14,277 nucleotides of DNA. Source: an uncultured Bacteroidales bacterium. GTDB lineage: Bacteria > Bacteroidota > Bacteroidia > Bacteroidales > P3. The notes beneath the pieces are model-generated. The model had not been told where the DNA came from and ran no database searches. It worked only from the letters and a program-made list of their open reading frames with translations. The translations under genes and the position numbers were made by a program. Location of the stretch: NCBI GenBank assembly GCA_937901525.1, contig CALDHX010000045.1, positions 1-14,277 on the forward strand, written 5' to 3'. Shown here piece after piece: positions 6,166 to 14,038 of this stretch (position 1 is its first letter; every line of letters starts with the position of its first letter).

Positions 6166-7440
6166 ATGACAAGACAAGAAAGCATAAAAACTTTAATGCA
6201 AGAAAACATTGTTTTGGCAGTTGGTTGCACTGAACCTGTTGCTGTTGCCTTAGCCGTAGCAAAGGCAAAGGAAATAATAGGAGAAGATGTTGATAGAATA
6301 GAGATGTATCTTTCTAAAAACATTATAAAAAACGCAATGGGCGTTGGTATTCCTGGCACAGGAATGATTGGTCTTCCTATTGCAATTTCCTTGGGCGTTG
6401 TTTGCGGAGAAAGTAGTAAAGAATTACAAGTACTTGATAATGCAAAGGACAATGTAGATAAAGCAAAAGAGTGGTTATCTTCTCATGAAATAAAAATTGA
6501 GGTTGCAAAAACAAGTGAAAAACTCTACATAGAATGTCGTTGCTATGGAAATAAAAACTATTCAAAGGTAATAATTGCTCAAAATCACCTAAATTTCATT
6601 CATATTCAAGAGGGTGAAAACGTAATCTTACACAAGGAATTAGAAAAGGAAACTGCAACTCAAAATAATAATAATACTTTTATTGTAGATACACTTTGTG
6701 CTCAAGAAATCTTTGACTACGCTACAAAAACCGATATAAACTTTTTAGAATGGATTTATCAAACGGTTGAAATCAACGATAAAATAGGACAAGAAGGACT
6801 AACAAATGATTATGGTTTAGGTATTGGTAAGCAACTAAACAAAATAGCACAAGGAGATATTAGAAAACAAGTAATTGCAAAGTCTTGTGCAGCATCGGAT
6901 GCAAGAATGGACGGTGCAACTCTTGCTGTTTATTCTAATTCAGGTAGTGGCAATCAAGGTTTAACTTGCACTCTACCTGTATATGAATACGGAAGACTTA
7001 CCAACAAAACAAAAGAAGAAATTATTCGAGCCCTAACTCTTTCTCATCTTATGTCTATTTATATAAAGAATAAGATTGGACGCTTATCTGCTCTTTGTGG
7101 AATAGTAAATGCTTCAATGGGTGCAGCAGCAGGAATAACTCTTTTAAAAGGAGGTGGTATTTATCAAATGTGTTATGCTATTAGAAATATGATTAACACT
7201 ATTACTGGTATGGCATGCGATGGTGCAAAACCAAGTTGTGCTTTAAAAGTATCTGCTGGACTAAATTCTGCTTTTGATTCTGTACTTTTAGCAATGAATG
7301 ATAAAGTTGTTGATTCAACTGATGGAATTGCCGAAGGATGTATTGACCGTTCTATTGAAAACTTAGGCAAGATAGGACGCTATGCAATGGACGAGGTAGA
7401 TAATATGATATTAGACATTATGATTCATAAAGAAAAATAA
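6166..7440 (+). CDS. L-cysteine desulfidase / iron-sulfur L-serine dehydratase-like protein (CyuA/YhaM, UPF0597 family)
   Basis: Family members contain a [4Fe-4S] cluster and break L-cysteine into pyruvate, ammonia and sulfide; some are annotated as serine dehydratase alpha-like. Numbering from the ATG at 6166, the 424-residue protein shows AVGCTEPVAVALA with Cys21, GIPGTGMIGLPIAISLG (61-77), SGSGNQGLTCTLPV (260-273), ALCGIVNASMGAAAG (309-323) and MACDGAKPSCALK (349-361). Cysteines 311, 351 and 358 are spaced 40 and 7 apart. As I recall, this matches the cluster ligands of the Methanocaldococcus jannaschii enzyme, with Cys21 at the position of its proposed base. A TTG at 6157 could extend the protein by three residues, but the ATG at 6166 is the better start. 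It is the last gene of the surE operon and is followed by a strong terminator. Cysteine or serine as the main substrate cannot be settled from sequence. Confidence 0.88.
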   Translation: MTRQESIKTLMQENIVLAVGCTEPVAVALAVAKAKEIIGEDVDRIEMYLSKNIIKNAMGVGIPGTGMIGLPIAISLGVVCGESSKELQVLDNAKDNVDKAKEWLSSHEIKIEVAKTSEKLYIECRCYGNKNYSKVIIAQNHLNFIHIQEGENVILHKELEKETATQNNNNTFIVDTLCAQEIFDYATKTDINFLEWIYQTVEINDKIGQEGLTNDYGLGIGKQLNKIAQGDIRKQVIAKSCAASDARMDGATLAVYSNSGSGNQGLTCTLPVYEYGRLTNKTKEEIIRALTLSHLMSIYIKNKIGRLSALCGIVNASMGAAAGITLLKGGGIYQMCYAIRNMINTITGMACDGAKPSCALKVSAGLNSAFDSVLLAMNDKVVDSTDGIAEGCIDRSIENLGKIGRYAMDEVDNMILDIMIHKEK

Positions 7441-7444
7441 AAAT

Positions 7445-7482
7445 AAAAAAAGCTAAGAAAATTATTTCTTAGCTTTTTTTTT
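7445..7482. terminator. Strong bidirectional hairpin terminator between the surE operon and ssb
   Basis: AGCTAAGAAA at 7451-7460 pairs perfectly with TTTCTTAGCT at 7465-7474 around an ATTA loop. The stem extends through A-run/T-run pairs at 7445-7450 and 7475-7480, which give a U-tract in both directions. It serves the operon ending at 7440 and the convergent ssb ending at 7490. Confidence 0.9.
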
Positions 7483-7489
7483 AAGTTTT

Positions 7490-7975
7490 TTAGAACGGCA
7501 AATCGCCTAACTTGCTTAACTCTGTATCTTCTGCAAGTATTTTCGATAAATTATTACCCTCGTCCGATAAAGAATAAGAATCCTCAATTAAACTATCGTA
7601 AATCATATCCGTATTAGCATCTTCACCATTTGCGGAATGAAAAGAATGCGAGCGATTTAAGATTTTGAAGTTTTCTGCTACTATTTCTACTACTCTTTTC
7701 TTATTACCTTCTTTATCTTCTCTAATTCTTGATTTTATTTTTCCTTCAACATAAAGATGAGTTCCTTTTCTGAGGAATTTTTCCGCAACTTCTGCTAAAC
7801 CTCTCCAACATATAACGTTATGCCATTCAGTTTCTTCAATTTTCACTCCTTCTCTAGTTTTATGAGTTTCAGTTGTTGCTAATGAGAATGATGCTTTCTT
7901 TACGTCATCAAACGATATTATTTCTGGGTCCTTTCCCAAATTGCCTATTAAAATAACCTTGTTTACTCCAATCAT
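7490..7975 (-). CDS. ssb: Single-stranded DNA-binding protein
   Basis: SSB coats single-stranded DNA during replication, repair and recombination and recruits partners through its acidic tail. The 161-residue protein opens MIGVNKVILIGNLGKDPE, the canonical OB-fold start. It continues with SLATTETHK, TEWHNVICWRGLAEVAEKFLRKG and LYVEGKIKSR (about residues 30-90), then a variable linker and the conserved tip GDLPF, equivalent to the DDIPF tip of other SSBs. The frame is open upstream to 8011, but the ATG at 7975 is chosen because the OB fold begins there and the -7 box at 8001-8008 would place the transcript start near 7995, inside the longer frame. ssb is divergent from lysS and convergent with the surE operon. 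Confidence 0.95.
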   Translation of the reverse strand: MIGVNKVILIGNLGKDPEIISFDDVKKASFSLATTETHKTREGVKIEETEWHNVICWRGLAEVAEKFLRKGTHLYVEGKIKSRIREDKEGNKKRVVEIVAENFKILNRSHSFHSANGEDANTDMIYDSLIEDSYSLSDEGNNLSKILAEDTELSKLGDLPF

Positions 7976-8000
7976 AACTTTTTTCCTTTTTTTTATTGTG

Positions 8001-8008
8001 CAAAGATA
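8001..8008 (-). promoter_or_regulatory. Bacteroidetes -7 element for ssb
   Basis: The minus strand reads TATCTTTG, an exact TAnnTTTG, 25 nt before the ssb ATG at 7975. The -33 region has no clear TTTG. Confidence 0.6.
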
Positions 8009-8031
8009 CAATAAAGTTTCAATATTTTTTT

Positions 8032-8039
8032 TATTTTTG
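8032..8039 (+). promoter_or_regulatory. Bacteroidetes -7 element for the lysS operon
   Basis: TATTTTTG followed by C is an exact TAnnTTTG, giving a start near 8046 and a leader of about 20 nt before the lysS ATG at 8067. It points away from the ssb -7 box, with 23 nt between the two, so the two promoters share upstream DNA. It also excludes starts upstream of 8067 in the same frame. Confidence 0.6.
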
Positions 8040-8066
8040 CAGTTTAATCATAAAAAATATAATTGT

Positions 8067-9791
8067 ATGAGTTTGGAATTAAGTGAACAAGAATTGCTAA
8101 GAAGAGAAGCAACTGTAAAAATGAGAGAATTAGGTATCGAACCTTATCCTGCTGCCTTATATGAAGTTAATGCTAAAACAAGTGAAATATTAGAGAAATT
8201 TCCACAAGATAATACACTATTTCAACAAGTAAGCATAGCAGGTAGAATAATGAGTAGAAGAATTATGGGTGCTGCTTCATTTGTTGAAATACAAGATTCT
8301 TGGGGAAGAATTCAATTATATGTAAAAAGAGATGAAATATGTCCTGAGGAAGATAAAACAATGTATAACACTGTTTTCAAAAAACTTTTGGATATAGGAG
8401 ATATAATAGGAGTAAAAGGGTATGTATTCATTACTCAAATGGGTGAAATTTCTATTCATGTAAAAGAACTTACAGTTTTAAGTAAATCAATAAAACCATT
8501 GCCTATTGTAAAGGAAAAAGATGGTGTGGTTTACGATGCTTTCACCGATACTGAACAACGTTATCGTCAAAGATATTTGGATTTAATAGTAAATCCGAGC
8601 GTTAGAGATGTTTTTGCTAAAAGAACAAAAATATTAAATACTATAAGAGATTTCTTTAATTCATTCGGTTACATAGAAGTAGAAACTCCTGTATTACAAT
8701 CTATCCCAGGAGGTGCCGCAGCAAGACCATTTATTACTCATCACAACACCTTAAATATACCTCTTTATTTAAGAATAGCAAATGAGTTATATCTAAAAAG
8801 ATTGATAGTTGGAGGATTTGAAGGAGTATATGAATTTTCAAGAAACTTCCGTAACGAGGGAATGGATAGAACTCATAATCCAGAATTTACTTGTTTGGAA
8901 ATTTACGTTGCCTACAAGGATTATTTTTGGATGATGGACTTCACTGAACAAATGATAGAAAAAGTAGCACTTGCACTTCATGGACAAACAAAAGTACAAT
9001 TAGGCGATAAAGAAATAGATTTCAAGCGTCCATTTGCAAGAGTAAGCATGCGTGATGCCATAAAAGAACATACAGGATATGACATCTACACAATGGAAGA
9101 AGAGGATTTAAGAAACGCTTGCAAGCAAATGGGTATTGAAGTAGATGACACTATGGGTAAAGGGAAACTAATAGATGAAATCTTTGGAAAAAAATGTGAA
9201 CATCACTACGTTCAACCTACTTTTATCTATGACTATCCAAAAGAAATGTCTCCTTTAACAAAAAAACATAGAAGCATAGAGGGATTAACTGAAAGATTTG
9301 AATTATTTGTTAATGGAAAAGAATTAGCAAATGCTTACAGTGAATTAAATGACCCAATAGATCAATTGGAAAGATTCCAAGACCAATTGAAACTACAAGA
9401 AAGAGGAGATGATGAGGCGATGTATATTGACTATGACTTTGTAAGAGCGTTGGAATATGGTATGCCTCCTACCTCAGGAATGGGAATAGGAATAGATAGA
9501 CTATGTATGTTTATGACAAATTCACCATCTATTCAAGATGTGCTTTTATTCCCTCAAATGAAACCTGAAAAGAAAGCAACAGTTTCCTCTGATGAACAAT
9601 TCATAGAACAAGGTGTTCCTGCAGAGTGGGTAGCAGTTTTAAGAAAAGCAGGAATAAATAAAATAGAAGACTTAAAAGTAGCGAATATAAACAAACTCTT
9701 CAACGACCTTAATGGTTTGAGAAAGAAAAATAAATTAGATATTCCTGCCTTGAAATTAGAAGAACTATCAGCGTGGGTAGAAAATATATAA
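8067..9791 (+). CDS. lysS: Lysyl-tRNA synthetase, class II
   Basis: The enzyme charges tRNA-Lys with lysine using ATP in the cytoplasm. The 574-residue protein has an N-terminal OB-fold anticodon-binding domain (about 55-150, with VSIAGRIMSRRIMGAASFVEIQD). A class II catalytic core follows: RQRYLDLIVN (167-176), GGAAARPFITHHN (215-227), motif 2 at YEFSRNFRNEGMDRTHNPEF (about 255-274), and motif 3 GMGIGIDRLCMFM near 475. It is about 70 residues longer than the roughly 505-residue E. coli enzyme. The extra C-terminal part (from about VSSDEQFIEQ) contains LRKAGINKIEDLKVANINKL, which looks like a helix-hairpin-helix unit similar to the RNA polymerase alpha C-terminal domain. The ATG at 8067 is set by the promoter at 8032-8039 and the usual N-terminus. 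The next gene overlaps its last 19 nt. Confidence 0.97.
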   Translation: MSLELSEQELLRREATVKMRELGIEPYPAALYEVNAKTSEILEKFPQDNTLFQQVSIAGRIMSRRIMGAASFVEIQDSWGRIQLYVKRDEICPEEDKTMYNTVFKKLLDIGDIIGVKGYVFITQMGEISIHVKELTVLSKSIKPLPIVKEKDGVVYDAFTDTEQRYRQRYLDLIVNPSVRDVFAKRTKILNTIRDFFNSFGYIEVETPVLQSIPGGAAARPFITHHNTLNIPLYLRIANELYLKRLIVGGFEGVYEFSRNFRNEGMDRTHNPEFTCLEIYVAYKDYFWMMDFTEQMIEKVALALHGQTKVQLGDKEIDFKRPFARVSMRDAIKEHTGYDIYTMEEEDLRNACKQMGIEVDDTMGKGKLIDEIFGKKCEHHYVQPTFIYDYPKEMSPLTKKHRSIEGLTERFELFVNGKELANAYSELNDPIDQLERFQDQLKLQERGDDEAMYIDYDFVRALEYGMPPTSGMGIGIDRLCMFMTNSPSIQDVLLFPQMKPEKKATVSSDEQFIEQGVPAEWVAVLRKAGINKIEDLKVANINKLFNDLNGLRKKNKLDIPALKLEELSAWVENI

Positions 9792-11341
9792 TCATACTCC
9801 TTGTAGCACTAATAGCAATAGGATTAGTAGATTTACTAATGCCTAAGGTTGTTGATGTTTCCTCTTTAGGACAAAGTAAATTGGATTATGTTATAAATAT
9901 GATAAACAATCAATATGTTGATCAAGTAAACATTGATTCCCTACAAGATAAGGCGATTAGAAACTTTCTTGAAGACCTTGACCCACATTCAGTTTACATG
10001 ACAAAAGAAGAAATTGCGAAAGAAAACGAAAATCTTCAAGGCAATTTCGATGGAATAGGAGTACAATTTCGTATAATTGAAGACACAATAGTAGTAGTAC
10101 AACCCATAGTTGGAGGACCTTCTGCAAAAGCAGGTATAATGGCAGGCGATAGAATAGTTAAGGTAAACGATTCTATAGTATGTGGTAAGAATATCACAAA
10201 CGAAGATGTCTTTAAACTCCTAAAAGGTAAAAGAGGAACAAAAGTAAAATTAGCAATTAAACGTTCCGATAGCAAAAAACTATTGCATTTCACTATAAAA
10301 AGAGATGAAATACCAATACATAGTGTAGAATATAGCGGAATGATAAACTCTAAGATTGGGTATATCAAACTCTCGCAATTTTCTGCTACCTCTCATAAAG
10401 AAGTCTATCAAGCGTTAATAAACTTAAAAGAAAAAGGAATGCAAGAGTTAATCTTCGACCTAAGAGGAAATGGAGGAGGTTATCTTGATGCAGCGATAAA
10501 CATAGCAGATGAATTTCTACCTGATGGCGATTTAATCGTTTATACAAAAGGAAGAGCAAAAGGACGTCAAGATTACTTTGCTTCGTCAAAAGGAATCTTT
10601 GAAAAAGGGAAAATAATAGTACTAATAGACGAAATATCTGCCTCTGCTTCTGAAATAGTTGCAGGAGCATTACAAGACAACGATAGAGCAACTATAATAG
10701 GAAGACGTAGTTTTGGAAAAGGATTAGTTCAAGAACAAAAACAACTCCTTGACGGTAGTGTAGTTCGCCTTACAGTTTCAAGATACTACACCCCAAGTGG
10801 TAGATGTATTCAACGTCCTTACACAAATGGAGATAGCGAAAAATATTACATGGACTTCATTGAGAGATATGCACAAATGGAGAACAATTCCGACACTATT
10901 TCACACGCTGATAGTTTAAAATATAAAACAAAAAAAGGAAGAATAGTCTATGGAGGAGGAGGAATAGAACCTGACAAAGAACTATCGTATAACCTATATA
11001 AAAGAAGTGAAAGTTATTCCCTTTTGATAAGAAAAGGATTAATATACAAATACTGCTTTGACTACCTTGATAAACACAGAGATGAATTTACTCAATTTAC
11101 AAGTGGAGATAAATTCATAAATGAGTTTAGCGTTAGTGAAAAGATGTATAAAGAAATGCTACACTTTGCACAAAATCAAGAAGTAAACACTTCTACTATT
11201 AGCGAAAAAGAGAAAAAAGAAATAAAACTATTGATCAAATCATATTTTGCACAAAACATCTATGGAGATGAATATTTCTATAAACTCTATCTTCAAATAG
11301 ATGATGATGTACAAAAAGTATTAAAAACAAAAGAATTATGA
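9773..11341 (+). CDS. S41 family C-terminal processing peptidase (CtpA/Prc-like)
   Basis: This periplasmic serine protease of 522 residues recognises C-terminal tails of envelope proteins. A hydrophobic segment (about 5-22, YIIILLVALIAIGLVDLLM) anchors or exports it. A PDZ domain follows (about 90-175, with NFDGIGVQF, GGPSAKAGIMAGDRIVKVND). The S41 core contains IGYIKLSQF (195-203), FDLRGNGGGYLDAA (228-241), the Ser291 nucleophile in ISASASEIVAGALQDN and the Lys316 general base in SFGKGLVQ, spaced 25 residues apart as in E. coli Prc. A C-terminal region of about 150 residues is less conserved. The GTG at 9773 is the only start that keeps the membrane segment; the next in-frame ATG, at 9839, would remove it. 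The start lies inside lysS by 19 nt and the stop overlaps purM by 4 nt, so translation is probably coupled on both sides. Confidence 0.93.
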   Translation: MGRKYIIILLVALIAIGLVDLLMPKVVDVSSLGQSKLDYVINMINNQYVDQVNIDSLQDKAIRNFLEDLDPHSVYMTKEEIAKENENLQGNFDGIGVQFRIIEDTIVVVQPIVGGPSAKAGIMAGDRIVKVNDSIVCGKNITNEDVFKLLKGKRGTKVKLAIKRSDSKKLLHFTIKRDEIPIHSVEYSGMINSKIGYIKLSQFSATSHKEVYQALINLKEKGMQELIFDLRGNGGGYLDAAINIADEFLPDGDLIVYTKGRAKGRQDYFASSKGIFEKGKIIVLIDEISASASEIVAGALQDNDRATIIGRRSFGKGLVQEQKQLLDGSVVRLTVSRYYTPSGRCIQRPYTNGDSEKYYMDFIERYAQMENNSDTISHADSLKYKTKKGRIVYGGGGIEPDKELSYNLYKRSESYSLLIRKGLIYKYCFDYLDKHRDEFTQFTSGDKFINEFSVSEKMYKEMLHFAQNQEVNTSTISEKEKKEIKLLIKSYFAQNIYGDEYFYKLYLQIDDDVQKVLKTKEL

Positions 11342-12504
11342 GTACAGATAAATATACATTAAGAGGAGTATCTGCTGCAAAAGAAGACGTACACAACGCA
11401 ATTAAAAACATTGACAAAGGATTATTCCCAAAAGCATTTTGTAAAGTAGTACCTGATATACTTTCATCTGATGAGGACTATTGCATAGTAATGCATGCCG
11501 ATGGAGCAGGAACAAAATCCTCCCTTGCTTACGCTTATTGGAAAGAAACAGGAGATATGAGCGTTTGGAAAGGCATAGCAATAGATTCAATAGTAATGAA
11601 TATTGACGACTTACTTTGCGTAGGAATAACCGATAACATACTACTTTCCTCTACAATAGGAAGAAATAAACAACTAATACCAGGCGAAGTAATCTCAGAA
11701 ATAATAGGAGGAACTGAAGAGTTTCTAAAACAAATGAGAGAACTTGGAGTTGGCATTTACTCTACAGGAGGAGAAACAGCAGATGTTGGAGATTTAGTAA
11801 GAACAATAATAGTAGATAGCACAGTTACCGCAAGAGCAAAAAGAGAAGATATTATCTCAAATCATAACATAAAACCAGGCAATGTAATAGTAGGACTTGC
11901 AAGTTTTGGAAAAGCAACTTACGAAGAAGAATACAACGGAGGAATGGGAAGCAATGGACTAACCTCTGCACGCCACGATGTATTCTCAAAAACAGTTGGA
12001 GAAAAATATCCTGAAACCTATGACAACTCATTACCTAAAGAAGTTGTTTATTGCGGAGGATTAAACCTTACTGACCCAAGTACAAAAGAAGAAATAACAG
12101 CAGGAAAACTTGTCCTTTCTCCTACAAGAACCTACGCTCCTATTATTGCGAAAATCTTAAAACAATATCGTAAAAAAATAGATGGAATGATTCACTGCTC
12201 AGGAGGAGCACAAACAAAAGTTCTACACTTCCTTAACGATGGATGTAAAGTAATAAAAGACAATTTATTCCCTATTCCACCATTGTTTGAAATGATACAA
12301 CAACAATCAAAAACTGATTGGAAAGAAATGTATAAAGTCTTCAATATGGGACATCGTATGGAAATCTACACCGATGAACAAACAGCGAAAAAAATAATAA
12401 AAATCTCACAAGAATTTGGCGTAGAGGCACAAATAGTAGGAAGAGTAGAAGAGGGAGAAAAGAGCGTAGAAATCCACTCTCCATATGGAAAATTCACATA
12501 CTAA
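11338..12504 (+). CDS. purM: Phosphoribosylformylglycinamidine cyclo-ligase (AIR synthase), long divergent form
   Basis: AIR synthase closes the imidazole ring in purine synthesis: FGAM plus ATP gives AIR, ADP and phosphate. The 388-residue protein shows the PurM N-terminal fold with HADGAGTKSSLAY (53-65), where the usual motif is DGVGTK. It also shows IDSIVMNIDDLLCVGI (82-97), STGGETADVGD (142-152) and, in the second domain, GSNGLTSAR (209-217), equivalent to the HSNGYSLVR-type loop. It is about 40 residues longer than the E. coli enzyme and clearly divergent. Such long forms occur in Bacteroidetes and are sometimes annotated only as AIR synthase-related protein. The start overlaps the S41 protease stop by 4 nt and the radical SAM gene overlaps its end by 20 nt. 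Function as PurM is likely but rests on family resemblance. Confidence 0.82.
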   Translation: MSTDKYTLRGVSAAKEDVHNAIKNIDKGLFPKAFCKVVPDILSSDEDYCIVMHADGAGTKSSLAYAYWKETGDMSVWKGIAIDSIVMNIDDLLCVGITDNILLSSTIGRNKQLIPGEVISEIIGGTEEFLKQMRELGVGIYSTGGETADVGDLVRTIIVDSTVTARAKREDIISNHNIKPGNVIVGLASFGKATYEEEYNGGMGSNGLTSARHDVFSKTVGEKYPETYDNSLPKEVVYCGGLNLTDPSTKEEITAGKLVLSPTRTYAPIIAKILKQYRKKIDGMIHCSGGAQTKVLHFLNDGCKVIKDNLFPIPPLFEMIQQQSKTDWKEMYKVFNMGHRMEIYTDEQTAKKIIKISQEFGVEAQIVGRVEEGEKSVEIHSPYGKFTY

Positions 12505-13441
12505 ATACACATGGGGGCACTCACGCCCCTTTAATGCTTACTCTAACTATTTTAAAATAAAATATGGACAGCGTTTACAAAAACTCTCCATAGACGCAGG
12601 GTTTTCTTGTCCAAATAGAGATGGGAAAATATCTTTTGGAGGATGTAGTTTTTGTGATAACAACGCATTTAACCCCTCCTATTGCCCGAACAAAACTATT
12701 TATCAGCAAATAGAAGAAGGAATTAGTTTTCACTCTTGGAGATATAAAAACGTTAAAAACTATCTTGCTTACTTTCAAGCATATAGTAACACCTACGCCC
12801 CACTTGAAGTCTTAAAACAACGCTATCAAGAAGCACTCTCACACCCAAATGTAATAGGATTAGTAATTGGCACACGCCCTGATTGCGTTGATAACCAGGT
12901 ACTTGATTACCTACAAGAATTAAGTGAAAAACACATAATTATACTTGAATTTGGAATAGAAAGTTGTTATAATCAAACACTTAAACGAATAAATCGTGGA
13001 CATAGTTTCGAGCAAAGCGTGTGGGCGATAGAAGAAAGTGCAAAAAGAGGAATAACTACAGGAGGACATCTAATCTTCGGACTACCAGGAGAAAGCATTG
13101 AAATGATGCTTGATGAAGCGAAAATTCTTAGCGAATTACCACTGCATTCAATTAAATTTCACCAACTTATACTTGTAAAAAACACCCCTATAATAAAAGA
13201 CTGGAAAGAAAATCCTGAGGACTTTGTCTTTATGAAATTCGATGAATATAAGGAATTTATGATAGATTTTCTTGAAAAACTCTCACCACACATAGTAATA
13301 GAACGCTTTGCAGGAGAAGTACCTCCGAGATTTCAAGAAGGAGGAAGTAATTGGGAATTGCTTAGAAATGAGACCCTTGTACAAAAAATAGAACAAAGAA
13401 TGATAGAGAGAAACACCTATCAAGGAAGACTTTTTAAATAA
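12485..13441 (+). CDS. Radical SAM protein of the YhcC/TIGR01212 type
   Basis: The 318-residue protein binds a [4Fe-4S] cluster and S-adenosylmethionine and generates a 5'-deoxyadenosyl radical. The cluster motif is in GFSCPNRDGKISFGGCSFCDNN with Cys42, Cys54 and Cys57 (CX11CX2C), an arrangement typical of the YhcC family rather than the common CX3CX2C. Further family marks are YFQAYSNTYAP (75-85), IGTRPDCV (about 128-135), LEFGIESC, INRGHSFEQS, GHLIFGLPGES and KFHQLILVKNTP. The C-terminal half continues the TIM-barrel and includes IERFAGEVPPRF. The physiological substrate is not established for the family to my knowledge. The ATG at 12485 lies inside purM by 20 nt. It is the last gene of the lysS operon and is followed by a hairpin. 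Confidence 0.88.
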   Translation: MENSHTKYTWGHSRPFNAYSNYFKIKYGQRLQKLSIDAGFSCPNRDGKISFGGCSFCDNNAFNPSYCPNKTIYQQIEEGISFHSWRYKNVKNYLAYFQAYSNTYAPLEVLKQRYQEALSHPNVIGLVIGTRPDCVDNQVLDYLQELSEKHIIILEFGIESCYNQTLKRINRGHSFEQSVWAIEESAKRGITTGGHLIFGLPGESIEMMLDEAKILSELPLHSIKFHQLILVKNTPIIKDWKENPEDFVFMKFDEYKEFMIDFLEKLSPHIVIERFAGEVPPRFQEGGSNWELLRNETLVQKIEQRMIERNTYQGRLFK

Positions 13442-13476
13442 AAAAAACTACGCCAATTTTGACGTAGTTTAAAAAA
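13441..13476. terminator. Hairpin terminator between the radical SAM and HU-like genes
   Basis: AAACTACG at 13445-13452 pairs with CGTAGTTT at 13463-13470, with a 10-nt loop that can close further (C13454-G13461). A run of seven A at 13441-13447 becomes a U-tract on the minus strand, so the hairpin is a good terminator for the HU-like gene. Only three T follow on the plus strand before an A-run, so the radical SAM operon may be terminated less efficiently. Confidence 0.75.
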
Positions 13477-13501
13477 GGGGTATAAAAGAAGGAAGAAAAT
13501 T

Positions 13502-13906
13502 TTACTCTACTAAACCTTTGATTTCCAAGTTCTTTTCACCAAACTTCGCTTGTTTTAAATTGTGTTTAAATTTGGTTGAAGGATAAAATCTACAAGAATA
13601 TCTTGTAATCGAACTCGCATCACAGGTATCACTCTCTGATTGACTTTTTGCGTTTAATTGAGGGATAAACGAACCTAGATATCCTAATTTCACTGCACTA
13701 CCGTTTAGAATTGCTTTACTTATTTCAATTTCCAATGCCTTTAAAGTCGCTATTACATCGGCATAAGTAATTGTAGTTGAGTTTGCTATGCTTTCTGCTA
13801 AAGCATCTAATGATACGTCTGCGTTTCTAACTAATCTTGCGACATATCTCTCCCCAGGATTGTTTCCTAGCAAAATGTTTCTTTTCACTTTTACGTAATT
13901 TACCAT
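13502..13906 (-). CDS. HU-related DNA-binding protein, Bacteroidetes histone-like type
   Basis: The 134-residue basic protein matches the Bacteroidetes HU-like family (of the TIGR01201 or HU-HIG kind): an N-terminal strand region (VKVKRNILLG), VARLVRNADVSLDALAESI (22-40), TTITYADVIATLKALEIEI and LNGSAVKLGYLGSFIPQL, which is the beta-arm part of the HU fold. A tail ends in FYPSTKFKHNLKQAKFGEK. Such proteins bind DNA with little sequence preference and may help shape the nucleoid; many copies per genome are common, including in mobile and phage-derived regions. No phage genes are visible here. It is a single-gene unit: convergent with the radical SAM gene, with hairpins on both sides. No clear TAnnTTTG box lies upstream. 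Confidence 0.85.
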   Translation of the reverse strand: MVNYVKVKRNILLGNNPGERYVARLVRNADVSLDALAESIANSTTITYADVIATLKALEIEISKAILNGSAVKLGYLGSFIPQLNAKSQSESDTCDASSITRYSCRFYPSTKFKHNLKQAKFGEKNLEIKGLVE

Positions 13907-13954
13907 GTTTTTAATGTTTTAATTTTATTATTATATATATAAATAGTCGGAAAT

Positions 13955-13986
13955 AAAAAAAAGTGACATAAAAATGCCACTTTTTT
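13955..13986. terminator. Hairpin with A-run and T-run flanks upstream of the HU-like gene
   Basis: AAAAAAGTG at 13957-13965 pairs with CACTTTTTT at 13978-13986. After an A/C mismatch, CAT at 13967-13969 pairs with ATG at 13974-13976 around an AAAA loop. The flanking A and T runs let it act as an intrinsic terminator in either direction. It lies 51 nt before the HU-like start, with no recognised gene ending here. It could insulate the HU-like gene from the unit to the right, or be a leader attenuator if the HU-like promoter lies further right. Confidence 0.6.
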
Positions 13987-14005
13987 GAAAAAAAATTGAG
14001 AAATC

Positions 14006-14038
14006 CTTGTTTTTATTGAAAAAAATTATTTATCTTTG
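14006..14038 (+). promoter_or_regulatory. Bacteroidetes-type promoter of the right-edge transcript
   Basis: TATCTTTG at 14031-14038 is an exact -7 box, with CTTG at 14006-14009 as a near -33 box, 21 nt upstream. The predicted start is near 14045. It is one of the best matched promoters in the window. Confidence 0.65.

Noticed and set aside
10036..10691. Minus-strand frames opposite the S41 protease (110 and 101 codons)
   Set aside because: They are antisense to the PDZ and catalytic regions; the leucine- and serine-rich translation simply mirrors the codons of the real gene.
13502..13906. HU-like gene as evidence of a prophage or integrated element
   Set aside because: Such genes are common in mobile regions of Bacteroidetes, but no integrase, terminase, structural gene or attachment repeat is visible nearby.
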